This document shows, in pieces, positions 23,684-31,997 of a stretch of 64,000 nt of DNA. Numbering within the stretch: the stretch's first letter is position 1; every line of letters starts with the position of its first letter. A model generated the notes under the pieces. The model was not told where the DNA came from, did not search any database, and worked only from the letters and a program-made list of their open reading frames with translations. Both the position numbers and the translations under genes were made by a program. Source of the DNA: Henriciella sp. Its GTDB lineage: Bacteria > Pseudomonadota > Alphaproteobacteria > Caulobacterales > Hyphomonadaceae. Location of the stretch: positions 1 through 64,000 of the forward strand of contig JAEPOM010000010.1 in the NCBI GenBank assembly GCA_017642885.1, given 5' to 3'.

Positions 23684-24127
23684 ATGGAACCGCTTAACAC
23701 ACCTACTTATGCCGCCTTGCTGGGAGGAGGGCTTTTGATCCTGCAAATCCTGCTCATGCTGAGCGTCGGCACCTATCGCTCAGGCGCCAAGAAGGGCGTC
23801 GGCGTTGACGGCGACACCAAGCTTGAGCGGCTCGTGCGCCGGCATGGCAACCTGGCAGAGAATGCCGCGATTTTCATCGTTGTTCTGGCACTCTATGAAC
23901 TGATCTTCGGGCAGACCCTGATTGCGCTTGGCACGGCATCTGTGTTCTTTGCGGCGCGCTTGCTACACGCGTTCGGATTCTCAAGTCTGTCCGGCTCGCA
24001 TCTGGTTGATGCGAAAGGGGCAGGGTCAAAATTTGTCTTGATGCGGGCATCCGGAGCAGGATTGACCGCGCTCGCCTCGCTGGTGATTGCAATTGCTCTG
24101 ATTGTGGGCATCGCTACAGGCGCATAG
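23684..24127 (+). CDS. MAPEG-family membrane protein
   Basis: This 147-residue protein has four membrane helices and the MAPEG signature RRHGNLAENAAIF. MAPEG proteins act on glutathione conjugates or eicosanoid-like molecules. It likely shares a transcript with the reductase upstream. A shared terminator separates it from the convergent diguanylate cyclase gene. Confidence 0.9.
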   Translation: MEPLNTPTYAALLGGGLLILQILLMLSVGTYRSGAKKGVGVDGDTKLERLVRRHGNLAENAAIFIVVLALYELIFGQTLIALGTASVFFAARLLHAFGFSSLSGSHLVDAKGAGSKFVLMRASGAGLTALASLVIAIALIVGIATGA

Positions 24128-24140
24128 CAGACGCAGATCT

Positions 24141-24175
24141 AAAAAGGCGCGGCGGGGATCACCCGTCGCGTTTTT
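24141..24175. terminator. bidirectional rho-independent terminator
   Basis: CGCGGCGGG, loop GATCA, CCCGTCGCG with an A-run on the left and a T-run on the right. The stem has one G-T wobble. It can end both the MAPEG and the diguanylate cyclase transcripts. Confidence 0.85.
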
Positions 24176-24178
24176 CTT

Positions 24179-25249
24179 TTAGGAGAGGCCTTCAGCGCAA
24201 ACCCGGTTACGACCTGTCGTTTTCGCACGGCTGAGCGCGGTGTCAGCGGCAGTGACCATATCCTCTGCGGTGCGACGGTCTTTATATCCGCTAATGCCGA
24301 ACGAGGCTGTCGCCATGGTGGATGCACCCTGGTTCGGTGTATTGAACATCCGCATGCCTTCAAACTGGTGCTTGATAGACACCATCAGATTGTAGGCAGA
24401 GGTGATTTCAATGTTTGGCAGAACAATCGCAAACTCATCGCCGCCATAGCGGGCGACCAAGTCTTGCCCCTTGGTGTGTTCGAACAGAAGCGAAGCGAAC
24501 TTCTTCAGCACATCATCGCCGGCCTGATGGCCATACGTGTCATTGACCTGTTTGAACTCATCCAGGTCAGCGAGAACCAGACAGAATTTCGAACCATTCT
24601 CGCGAGCATCATCAATTTGCCACTTCATCCGGTCCTCAAAGGCGCGGCGGTTGGAGACGGCTGTCAGCGCGTCTAACAGGCTCTGTTGGCGCGCTTGTTC
24701 GAGTTCTTCGTTGAGTTTCTTGACGCGTTCCTGCGTGGCTAGCAATCCTTGGCTGAGACGGGAAGACGATTCAGCCATCTTGAGGCTTTCCGACACCAGC
24801 TGTGATAGCATCGTCTTGAAGTCGCCGTCGACATTCTGAGACTGGCTCGAGGATTCTATACCATGCAGGGTCGAACAGAACTCAGCGTTCTGGGACATGC
24901 CGGATCTGATCAGAGCAGAAACGTCCTGGATGCTCTCCTCGAATTCCTTGCCGATCGCCTCCTGAGCAGCTTCGGCGCTATTGTCGGACAGGTATTCGCG
25001 GTGAATTTCCGCCAATTCATAGCGATCGAGCGCCCGGCCGGATGCCAGTAGCTTGTCAACCGCGACTGTGACCGCGGCAGGCGAGCGGGCGACATAGGCG
25101 TACCAAAGCGCATACGTTGTCGGATCCGGCGGAGTGCCGTACTTTTGAATTTCTTGGAATGCCGCTTTACAGCGCCGGAAGATCAGCGTGCGCTCACTCG
25201 GCTCTGGCGCTGAGCTGAGGTTTTCTTCTATTTTGACAGCGGCTTGCAT
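24179..25249 (-). CDS. diguanylate cyclase (GGDEF domain)
   Basis: The 356-residue protein has an N-terminal unrecognised helical region of about 185 residues and a C-terminal GGDEF domain with LADLDEFKQVNDTYGHQAGD and RYGGDEFAIVLPN. It synthesises cyclic di-GMP. The residues just before the active site are KGQD rather than the RxxD of the inhibitory site, so product inhibition may be absent. No membrane helix is visible. The ATG at 25249 follows GGAGAT. It lies close to the flagellar locus, so it may affect motility. Confidence 0.9.
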   Translation of the reverse strand: MQAAVKIEENLSSAPEPSERTLIFRRCKAAFQEIQKYGTPPDPTTYALWYAYVARSPAAVTVAVDKLLASGRALDRYELAEIHREYLSDNSAEAAQEAIGKEFEESIQDVSALIRSGMSQNAEFCSTLHGIESSSQSQNVDGDFKTMLSQLVSESLKMAESSSRLSQGLLATQERVKKLNEELEQARQQSLLDALTAVSNRRAFEDRMKWQIDDARENGSKFCLVLADLDEFKQVNDTYGHQAGDDVLKKFASLLFEHTKGQDLVARYGGDEFAIVLPNIEITSAYNLMVSIKHQFEGMRMFNTPNQGASTMATASFGISGYKDRRTAEDMVTAADTALSRAKTTGRNRVCAEGLS

Positions 25250-25347
25250 GTCGATCTCCAGGATATCCAATCCTAAAAATCTACCTTGGGTTGTTTTAAT
25301 TAACGTTAATCGTGCTGCGAGTATGCGCGGTTTACTCGGAGAAACTG

Positions 25348-25773
25348 CTAAACTGGATCGGTTACACCGAGGAACTGCCGGGCCATAAGCCGCAAATACT
25401 GGTAAGTATCGTCCGGTATCGTCAGAAACTCCGGGACAATTCCGGCCATAGGCCAGATCACACATGCAGGATTTCGATCCGCAAGCGCTTTGAGGTCGGT
25501 TTCAATCTCTCGCTTCGCGTCCTCGAGGGTTTCAGGAGAGTATGGATCGAAGGGGCCCCAACTGATTGAGATTGCGTGCGCATTCGGCTCTCCGCGCATC
25601 TCGCGTGCCAGACCGCGGCGTCCTTCGCGTTTCACATTGTCCCCGTAGACATAAATCCAGTCCCGGTTCGCTTTCAAATCATCGCGGGTAATCCAGGTCT
25701 GCCGCCGGACGCGAAAGGGAAAACCTGATTTTCCTAAGGCCATTCGTTGAACCTGCCATTTGCCAATCGACAT
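25348..25773 (-). CDS. small DUF7831/phage-type domain protein
   Basis: The 141-residue protein has a region WIYVYGDNVKREGRRG followed by AREMRGEPNAHAI, resembling small proteins in phages and islands that begin with a similar YVFGDN motif. No activity is established for that group. About 98 bp separate it from the start of the diguanylate cyclase gene. The family call is from memory of the motif and is moderate. Confidence 0.55.
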   Translation of the reverse strand: MSIGKWQVQRMALGKSGFPFRVRRQTWITRDDLKANRDWIYVYGDNVKREGRRGLAREMRGEPNAHAISISWGPFDPYSPETLEDAKREIETDLKALADRNPACVIWPMAGIVPEFLTIPDDTYQYLRLMARQFLGVTDPV

Positions 25774-25835
25774 GGTTAAGGCAAGAACTGGGCCAATTTC
25801 TATTTTAAGTTGTTATGTTGTCGTAGTGTCGAAGC

Positions 25836-26468
25836 CTAGGAATCGTTTCTGCGGAGGTCTTCATTGATGCTCGCGAGGCGAACGCTGACAATGTAGGCCT
25901 GCTGGGATTCCATGTTCGCCATGATCAAGCCAGCTTGCTCACTGTTCAGCAGACGCAAGAAACCAGCAGCAAAACCAGGGTCCATCTGGTTGAAGATCGT
26001 TGCCGCCTGGTCCGGTTTCATAGCGCCGTACATCTGGGCCAAATGCTGAAGGTCTTCGCTGGCAAAGGCTTGCATATCCTGCCAGCGCGTATCGAGGGTT
26101 GCCTGAAGGGCGCTGAGATCCGCGCGGCTCTGTTCGAGTTCTGTAGCCCAGGCTTCGAGCTCCAATTCTCGTTCGGTGAGTTTGTTGGTTTCGGTCGAAA
26201 GACGCAACTGATCGGCAGCCATCGCATCAGCCATTTCGTCGCTGAAGCAAACTTGCCCCGCAATATCGGTCAGCTTGGATCTAACCGGAGTATGCTCTGG
26301 CGATGCGGCGGCGACGGCGAGCGAGCTTGTAGCAGCGCTAGCGGCGGCGACATCCGCGCCGTTCGGAGAGGCGACGCTGCTCGGCACCAGGCGCGAAGCG
26401 GCCGCCACTGTGAACAGGACGCCGAGAGTAATCAGAACATTCGTTCGGTTAGCCGCTTTTGCTGCCAT
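25836..26468 (-). CDS. motE: MotE-like flagellar motor protein
   Basis: The 210-residue protein has one N-terminal membrane or signal segment (8-26), a long coiled coil (about 80-135) and a C-terminal MgtE-N-like domain (MYGAMKPDQAATIFNQMDP, then FLRLLNSEQAGLIMANM). This is the MotE architecture of alphaproteobacteria, where it acts as a periplasmic chaperone or motor accessory. It is the last gene of the fliL-DUF6468-motE cluster; its start is 2 bp after the previous stop. Confidence 0.78.
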   Translation of the reverse strand: MAAKAANRTNVLITLGVLFTVAAASRLVPSSVASPNGADVAAASAATSSLAVAAASPEHTPVRSKLTDIAGQVCFSDEMADAMAADQLRLSTETNKLTERELELEAWATELEQSRADLSALQATLDTRWQDMQAFASEDLQHLAQMYGAMKPDQAATIFNQMDPGFAAGFLRLLNSEQAGLIMANMESQQAYIVSVRLASINEDLRRNDS

Positions 26469-26470
26469 GA

Positions 26471-26992
26471 CTAAACAACTTTCATTCTTGATCTCAGTTG
26501 AACAGGACGCGAGTCTTCAGCCTGCATCTCGCGCTGTGCGGTCGCAGCCGAATCTTCAGACATGTGTTTCATGCGATGCATCAGGTCAGTGATCTCGCGC
26601 AGCCTTGCATTCGACAACGCCAGGGCTTCACGCATTTCATCTGCTGTATCCTGCGCAGGCGAGACGGCTGGTGCTGGCGCGTGCTGGATGGGATGGGCAA
26701 CCGGCGGAGGCGCCTGATTCAGCTCACGGGTGAGATCCTCAACTCGTTTGCAGGCCAGCTTCGCCTCTTCGATGAGGTGGGCGAGGCGCGTCGCCAATTC
26801 GCCCGCATGGTAGCGAGTTTCACCGGTGGTAGCCGAAACAGCACTGATCGAATCGGAGAGCGCCTTGATCGTCGCGCCCAATCCGTTTCGCGTGTTCTGC
26901 AAAGCGCGCAGCCTCCGGCTAAGCACCATGCAATAGATGCAGGCGACGGAGGAGATCAGAATGATCGCGATATCAAATGGGGAAACTAGCAC
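26471..26992 (-). CDS. DUF6468 flagellar-associated protein
   Basis: The 173-residue protein has one N-terminal membrane helix (about 5-22), a coiled-coil region (45-95), a proline/alanine-rich linker and a basic C-terminus. DUF6468 proteins occur between fliL and motE in alphaproteobacterial flagellar clusters. The function is unknown, probably at the membrane near the motor. Confidence 0.72.
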   Translation of the reverse strand: MLVSPFDIAIILISSVACIYCMVLSRRLRALQNTRNGLGATIKALSDSISAVSATTGETRYHAGELATRLAHLIEEAKLACKRVEDLTRELNQAPPPVAHPIQHAPAPAVSPAQDTADEMREALALSNARLREITDLMHRMKHMSEDSAATAQREMQAEDSRPVQLRSRMKVV

Positions 26993-26995
26993 GTA

Positions 26996-27505
26996 CTACC
27001 TCAGCAAAAATTCTGTGATCATTACACCCTTCGAAACCCCGTCACCAAGAACGAGATCTGCGCGGCGGGCGAGTTGCTCGCGCATGTGGTTGTAGAAATG
27101 AGGGTCTTCGAAGTCGGAAACTTCGACTGACCGCAAATAGAGCAAGAACGCGTCTATGAGGGCCGTTTCGGCTGATTTCACGTCTTTTGCGGCCGATTTC
27201 TCAGTCGCGACGGAGACCTGCATTTTCAGATATCGCGTCGCCGGGGCGTTGCCGATCGTAATCAGGATTTCCTGGACCGGTGTGTAAGTGTGGGCTTTTG
27301 CGGAAGCCGGTTTCTCTTTCGGAGTATATTCCGGTTCCGCGACGATGGTCGAAGCTGAGGCTGGTGCCGGTGACGGGGCTAGGAAGAAGACGCTTGCAAA
27401 GGAGGTCGTGGCACAGGCCAGGCCAAGCACCATGAGACCCATCATGTTCAGGCCGGATTTCGGGGCGGCTTCCGCCTCCGGATTCGCATCGTCCTTACCG
27501 CTCAT
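26996..27505 (-). CDS. fliL: FliL, flagellar stator-associated protein
   Basis: The 169-residue protein has a short cytoplasmic tail, one membrane helix (about 22-43), a proline/alanine linker and a periplasmic FliL domain (PATRYLKMQVSVATEK, ALIDAFLLYLRSV, GVMITEFLLR at the end). FliL rings the stator and helps torque. It is divergent from fliF, with 124 bp between starts. A second FliL-like gene lies at 44091-44630. Confidence 0.85.
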   Translation of the reverse strand: MSGKDDANPEAEAAPKSGLNMMGLMVLGLACATTSFASVFFLAPSPAPASASTIVAEPEYTPKEKPASAKAHTYTPVQEILITIGNAPATRYLKMQVSVATEKSAAKDVKSAETALIDAFLLYLRSVEVSDFEDPHFYNHMREQLARRADLVLGDGVSKGVMITEFLLR

Positions 27506-27629
27506 GATGGCCCCGCTAAACCAAAAGTTGTTTTCCTGTTTAAATCAATCCCTAGTAAAGGAAGCCTTAACGCTTTCGCCCGAGATTTTAACCAAACTCA
27601 ACCTTAACGAGAACCCGGGCTTATTCGAC

Positions 27630-29165
27630 ATGGATTTCATCGCCAATCTGCGATCCCTAAGTTTGCAGCGCCAGATCATCCTGGGCGTCACCGTCCTCGG
27701 TGTTCTCGCCGCGATGACGTTCCTGGTGCGTGGCACCATGAAAGAGCCGATGTCTTTGCTCTATTCAGGGCTCGACCCGGTTCGTGCGGGGGAGGTAATT
27801 AACGAGCTCGAGCAAATTGGGGTCTCATATGACATCCGAGGCGAAGCGATTTTCATCCCCGCCAATGTCCGCGATAAGACGCGGTTTGCCCTCGCGCGGG
27901 ACGGTCTGCCGCGCCAAACTGTTCAAGGCTACGAGTTGCTGGATGATGTGAACGGTTTCTCGGTTACGTCCGAAATGTACAATGCAGCCTATTGGCGCGC
28001 CAAAGAAGGTGAGCTTACCCGAACTATCCTGACCACGCCCGGTGTTGATTCGGCTCGTGTGCACATTGGCGCCAACCTGCGCTCGGGCTTTTCGCGGTCC
28101 CAACCAACCCCAACCGCCTCTGTGACGCTGTCCTCGGCGCGGCGGTTGAGCAACGGGCAAGCGGAAGCGATCCAGTTCCTGGTCGCCCTCGCCGTATCCG
28201 GATTGAATCCGGAAGACGTTGTGGTGATCGACCCCCGGCACGGCATCCTTGCGGGACCAAACAAGGAAATCGTGGAAGCGCCGTCAGTTGTCGCGGAAAC
28301 GCAGGCCGGCGTACTTGAGCAAAAGATCAAACGGCTCCTGGCGGCGAGGCTTGGCGATGGAAACGCGGAAGTCTCCGTGAGTGTTGACGTCAGCCGCGAT
28401 CGCCAAACCATTTCCGATGTGCGTTTCGATCCTGAATCGCGCGTGGTCCGATCACGGACGACAAATGATGCTACCGAGACGAACCAGGGCGGCGCAGGCA
28501 ATCTCACCGTCGCCAGCAACCTGCCAGATGGTGCTGGTGCAGGCGGGCAATCTGAAAGCACGCGGAAGAATTCAGGCGAGACCATCGCCTATGAACTTAA
28601 CGAGGTCCGCACGCAAACCGAACGCCTTCCCGGTCAGATTGAACGTGTTTCGATTGCCGTTCTGCTGAATGAACAGGCGCTAGGCTTGGACTTTGCCGCG
28701 CCGAATATTGCTGAGCAACTCGAACAAACGCGCGCCGACTTCGAAGCGCTGGTCAGAAATGCTGCTGGCCTGGACTCGGTTCGCGGTGACACGATTACGA
28801 TCGAGCTTATGCCCTTTCAGGAATTGCCAGAAGTCGAAATGACGCCGGCGCCTGGCATGATGCAACGCTTGATTGAACAGCATCTCTGGTCCGCGGTTCA
28901 GGCGATCTTCCTCGGAGTTATCGTCCTCGCGCTTGGGTTCGGCGTCATGCGTCCGATCTTCGCAAACTCCGGCGCGGCGGCGCGAACGAAATCTGGCGAC
29001 GGCGCCAGCGGGGCAGGCGGCAGCGTTGAAGACGATCTGTTTGGCGCCGCTCCGAGCGATCCGATCGACTACCTGAAAGACTATACGCGCGAGAATCAGG
29101 AGCAGACGGCAGCCTTGCTGCAGGATTGGCTCAAAGAAGATCGAAAGATAGCGGCCAATGAATAG
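27630..29165 (+). CDS. fliF: FliF, flagellar MS-ring protein
   Basis: The 511-residue protein has two membrane helices (about 17-35 and 425-445), YscJ-like ring-building domains (LYSGLDPVRAGEVINELEQI, TILTTPGVDSARVHI) and a C-terminal cytoplasmic tail that should bind FliG (about the last 60 residues, DPIDYLKDYTRENQEQTAAL). The start at 27630 matches the family N-terminus; the open frame upstream overlaps fliL and is not coding. The gene heads the operon fliF-fliH-fliN-fliP-fliG. Confidence 0.95.
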   Translation: MDFIANLRSLSLQRQIILGVTVLGVLAAMTFLVRGTMKEPMSLLYSGLDPVRAGEVINELEQIGVSYDIRGEAIFIPANVRDKTRFALARDGLPRQTVQGYELLDDVNGFSVTSEMYNAAYWRAKEGELTRTILTTPGVDSARVHIGANLRSGFSRSQPTPTASVTLSSARRLSNGQAEAIQFLVALAVSGLNPEDVVVIDPRHGILAGPNKEIVEAPSVVAETQAGVLEQKIKRLLAARLGDGNAEVSVSVDVSRDRQTISDVRFDPESRVVRSRTTNDATETNQGGAGNLTVASNLPDGAGAGGQSESTRKNSGETIAYELNEVRTQTERLPGQIERVSIAVLLNEQALGLDFAAPNIAEQLEQTRADFEALVRNAAGLDSVRGDTITIELMPFQELPEVEMTPAPGMMQRLIEQHLWSAVQAIFLGVIVLALGFGVMRPIFANSGAAARTKSGDGASGAGGSVEDDLFGAAPSDPIDYLKDYTRENQEQTAALLQDWLKEDRKIAANE

Positions 29166-29763
29166 ACTATCGCCGCTGACCCTCCCTCGATTTGATGTAA
29201 AAGCGCTGTCTCGGACAGCGCGTACGCTTGAGACGCACACGCAAGCTCCTGAAGGTCAAAGCGACTTCACTCCGGATCCTGATTCAACGCCACAGACTGA
29301 AGTGCAAGCTGAGCCAATTGCGCCGGATTTGAACGCGCCCATTATCCCTGAGCCCGATCCTGTCGACACAGGCGTGCTTCTAAGCAGCCTGGAACAATCG
29401 CTGGGTGAGCTGGAGCGGAACGCGACCTTGACGTGCCATCAGGCGCTCGCTGATTTCTTCGTTGCCGCGTATCCGCGCTTGAACGAAGCTTTCCTGGCGG
29501 CGGAGATTTCCAAGGCGCTCGAAACCATGGCGCCGCCAAAAATCCAGCGCCTGAACCTTCAGGTTCCTTCGACTCTCGAGGCTTCGTTTCGGCAATCGGT
29601 GCAGGCGTCGCCGAGACTCTCAGAGATATGCGAACTGACGCCCACAGACAGCCCTGACCGCGTGCTGGTCGAGGCTGATTGGGGCGAAGGCGGTCTGAGC
29701 TTCGACATGGATCAATTTTTGAATTCGAGCCTCGGGCGTTTGTCCGGGCCGGAAAACACATAA
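29158..29763 (+). CDS. fliH: FliH-like export-ATPase regulator
   Basis: The 201-residue protein starts inside the end of fliF (8-base overlap). It has a disordered acidic/proline-rich N-terminal half (about 25-75), then a helical region (LEQSLGELERNATLTCHQAL) and a small C-terminal domain with RVLVEADWGEGGLSFD. The position between fliF and fliN and the layout fit FliH/FlbE, which holds the ATPase FliI to the C ring. Sequence similarity is weak, so the assignment leans on synteny. Confidence 0.65.
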   Translation: MNRLSPLTLPRFDVKALSRTARTLETHTQAPEGQSDFTPDPDSTPQTEVQAEPIAPDLNAPIIPEPDPVDTGVLLSSLEQSLGELERNATLTCHQALADFFVAAYPRLNEAFLAAEISKALETMAPPKIQRLNLQVPSTLEASFRQSVQASPRLSEICELTPTDSPDRVLVEADWGEGGLSFDMDQFLNSSLGRLSGPENT

Positions 29764-29772
29764 GAGGACAGG

Positions 29773-30087
29773 ATGTCAGAACCAGAAAGAGCAGAAAGCG
29801 TTGTCGGTGAAGCAGAACGCCGCAGTGTGTCGCCTGAAAACCAATTTCGCAGGTCTATTTATGGCCTGCCCGTCAATGTCATCGTTTCAATCGGTCAGAA
29901 GAAACTGAGCGTAGCAGAATTGCTGCAGCTCAAACCCGACACGATCATTCCGCTGACGGCCAAAATAGAAGACCCCATCGAACTGGTTGTTGAAGACCGT
30001 GTGATTGCACATGGCGAGCTGATTGAGCTCGAAGACGGTGCCATTGGCGTACGTTTGACCCAGATCGAGGAACAAGAGGATGCCTAG
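29773..30087 (+). CDS. fliN: FliN, flagellar C-ring protein
   Basis: The 104-residue protein is one SpoA domain with LPVNVIVSIGQKKLSVAELL and a VIAHGELIELEDGAIGVRL ending, as in FliN. It forms the base of the C ring and docks FliH. The end overlaps fliP by 8 bp. Confidence 0.93.
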   Translation: MSEPERAESVVGEAERRSVSPENQFRRSIYGLPVNVIVSIGQKKLSVAELLQLKPDTIIPLTAKIEDPIELVVEDRVIAHGELIELEDGAIGVRLTQIEEQEDA

Positions 30088-30865
30088 CATTCGGTCTGCG
30101 AATTGGGACGGACTGCTGGTCCGTTCCTTTTTGATGATCGCGGGATGCGTCCTGTTCGCGTCGGGCGTGGCCGCGGCGCAAGTTGTTCCGGGCACTGACG
30201 GAGCAGTTCTGGAAGGCATTCTCGGCGGTGAAGGTGAAGGTTTGAGCGGCACGGTCGTACAGCTCTTCCTGTTTGTCACTGTGCTCAGCCTGGTGCCCGG
30301 CATCGCCATGATGGTCACGTGTTTGCCGTTCATGGTGATCGTCTTCTCGATCCTCAGGCAGGCGCTCGGCGTGCAGCAAGCGCCGCCAAACATGATGATC
30401 ATGGCGCTCGCCATGTTCCTCACTTTCTTCATCATGGAGCCGGTCTTCATGGAGGCGTGGACCAATGGTCTGTCGCCTTACATAGACGGGACGATTACGG
30501 AACAGGACGCTTGGCTGCAAACGACCGGGCCTTTCCGCGAGTTCATGATGCGACGCACCGATCCGGAAGCGCTATTCATGTTGTCAGACGCGCTCAATCG
30601 ACCGATGGGCCCGGACGAAGAACCATCTTTTGCGTTGCTTTCAACCGCATTCATGCTGTCTGAAATCAAGCACGCATTTCAAATTGGTTTCGTCATTTTC
30701 ATGCCGTTCATGGTGATCGACCTCGTCGTCGCCTCCGTCCTAATGGCGGTTGGCATGATGATGGTGCCGCCAACCGTTGTCTCATTGCCATTCAAACTCG
30801 GGTTCTTTGTGCTCGCGGACGGGTGGTTGAAAATTACAGAAGCCTTGATCAGGGGGTACGCTTAG
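30080..30865 (+). CDS. fliP: FliP, flagellar export gate protein
   Basis: The 261-residue protein has a cleavable signal sequence (ending about GVAAA), then membrane helices with LFLFVTVLSLVPGIAMMVTC and QQAPPNMMIMALAMFLTFF, and the C-terminal FELGFMIFLPFLVID-like segment (here FQIGFVIFMPFMVID). It forms the core of the export gate with FliQ and FliR. No fliO is seen nearby. Confidence 0.95.
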   Translation: MPSIRSANWDGLLVRSFLMIAGCVLFASGVAAAQVVPGTDGAVLEGILGGEGEGLSGTVVQLFLFVTVLSLVPGIAMMVTCLPFMVIVFSILRQALGVQQAPPNMMIMALAMFLTFFIMEPVFMEAWTNGLSPYIDGTITEQDAWLQTTGPFREFMMRRTDPEALFMLSDALNRPMGPDEEPSFALLSTAFMLSEIKHAFQIGFVIFMPFMVIDLVVASVLMAVGMMMVPPTVVSLPFKLGFFVLADGWLKITEALIRGYA

Positions 30866-31960
30866 GTGTCGACGAAACAAAACCCGACGCAACTGTCGGA
30901 AAGTACGACGCAGCACATCACGCCATCGCAGCGCGCGGCGGTTGTGATCGCTATGCTAGGCGAAACAGCGGCAAAACCGATTGTTGAGCTTCTGGATGAT
31001 GCGGCGATTGCGAATATTGCGGCGTCTCTGGAAACGATCACCGTGCTCGCCCGCGAGCAGTTGATCGAAATCGTGATCGACTTCCTGCGACAGCTTCGTC
31101 TGAACAGTGGGTCGCTCCGCGGAGGGTCGGAGTCAGCGCGCAAGATTCTTGAAGGCGTCCTGGATGAGCCGCGCCTGCAACTCGTCTATGGCGGTCAGTC
31201 GCTTGCTGCTGATCTGCCGATTGAGGCACCAAAGCTCGACAATCTTTCCGAGATTTGGGCGGAGCTTGCCAATCGCGAACCCACAAAGACTGCATCCTAT
31301 CTAGCAGGCCTAACACCGAATATTATCGCGCTCATCTTGCGCAACCTGGAGACCACGCTCTGTTCGGAATTGATTTGTCTCCTCGAAGAAGACGTTCAGA
31401 CCAAAGTCCTCGGCGAAATGGTCGATCCGCCTCCGGTTTCTCCCGATATTGACAGCGTCATCGCACGGATGATCAAGATGGAGTATCTGCAAGCAGCCGA
31501 GGTTGCCGGCGACGACGATACGACCCAGCTGCAATCCGTTGGCGAGATGCTTAGCCTGGTTCCGAATGAACGCCGTAAGTCGCTTATGGGCTTCCTGCAG
31601 GAATCGCATGCCGAGAAGGTTGATCCGATACAACGAGGCATGTTCGCGATTGAAGATCTGCCGAAGATCCTCAACCGAAATCAGATCCCTGTTCTGTTTA
31701 AATCGCTTGAGCAGGCCTTCCTGATGGATGTGCTCTGTTGCTTGCAGGCGCAATATGCAGAGGTAGCAGAGTACTTCCTGTCGAATATCTCAAACCGGAT
31801 GGCGGATCAGTTCAGATCTGAGCTTGAGCGCTTGCCTGCTCCGAGCGCAATGGCGGCGGAGCAGATTGAGAAAGACTTCCTAACCAAGATGATGGAACTG
31901 AAGCGAGACGGCGTGATCGAAGTCGTGCGCGTGCAGGAAGAAGAGGCCGCGAGCGCATAG
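30866..31960 (+). CDS. fliG: FliG, flagellar rotor switch protein, divergent
   Basis: The 364-residue protein begins with GTG immediately after the fliP stop. It shows the FliG three-domain layout: PSQRAAVVIAMLGETAAKPI at the N-terminus, a middle domain around 140-190, and a C-terminal torque domain (about 235-350). The usual EHPQ motif of the middle domain is replaced by REPT (NREPTKTASYLAGLTP). The C-terminal region keeps the charged SNISNRMADQFRSELERL end. It should couple stator force to the rotor, with altered FliM contacts. Confidence 0.85.
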   Translation: MSTKQNPTQLSESTTQHITPSQRAAVVIAMLGETAAKPIVELLDDAAIANIAASLETITVLAREQLIEIVIDFLRQLRLNSGSLRGGSESARKILEGVLDEPRLQLVYGGQSLAADLPIEAPKLDNLSEIWAELANREPTKTASYLAGLTPNIIALILRNLETTLCSELICLLEEDVQTKVLGEMVDPPPVSPDIDSVIARMIKMEYLQAAEVAGDDDTTQLQSVGEMLSLVPNERRKSLMGFLQESHAEKVDPIQRGMFAIEDLPKILNRNQIPVLFKSLEQAFLMDVLCCLQAQYAEVAEYFLSNISNRMADQFRSELERLPAPSAMAAEQIEKDFLTKMMELKRDGVIEVVRVQEEEAASA

Positions 31961-31997
31961 GATCGCCGCGGCCACTCGCATTTGTGTCATTGACGTC

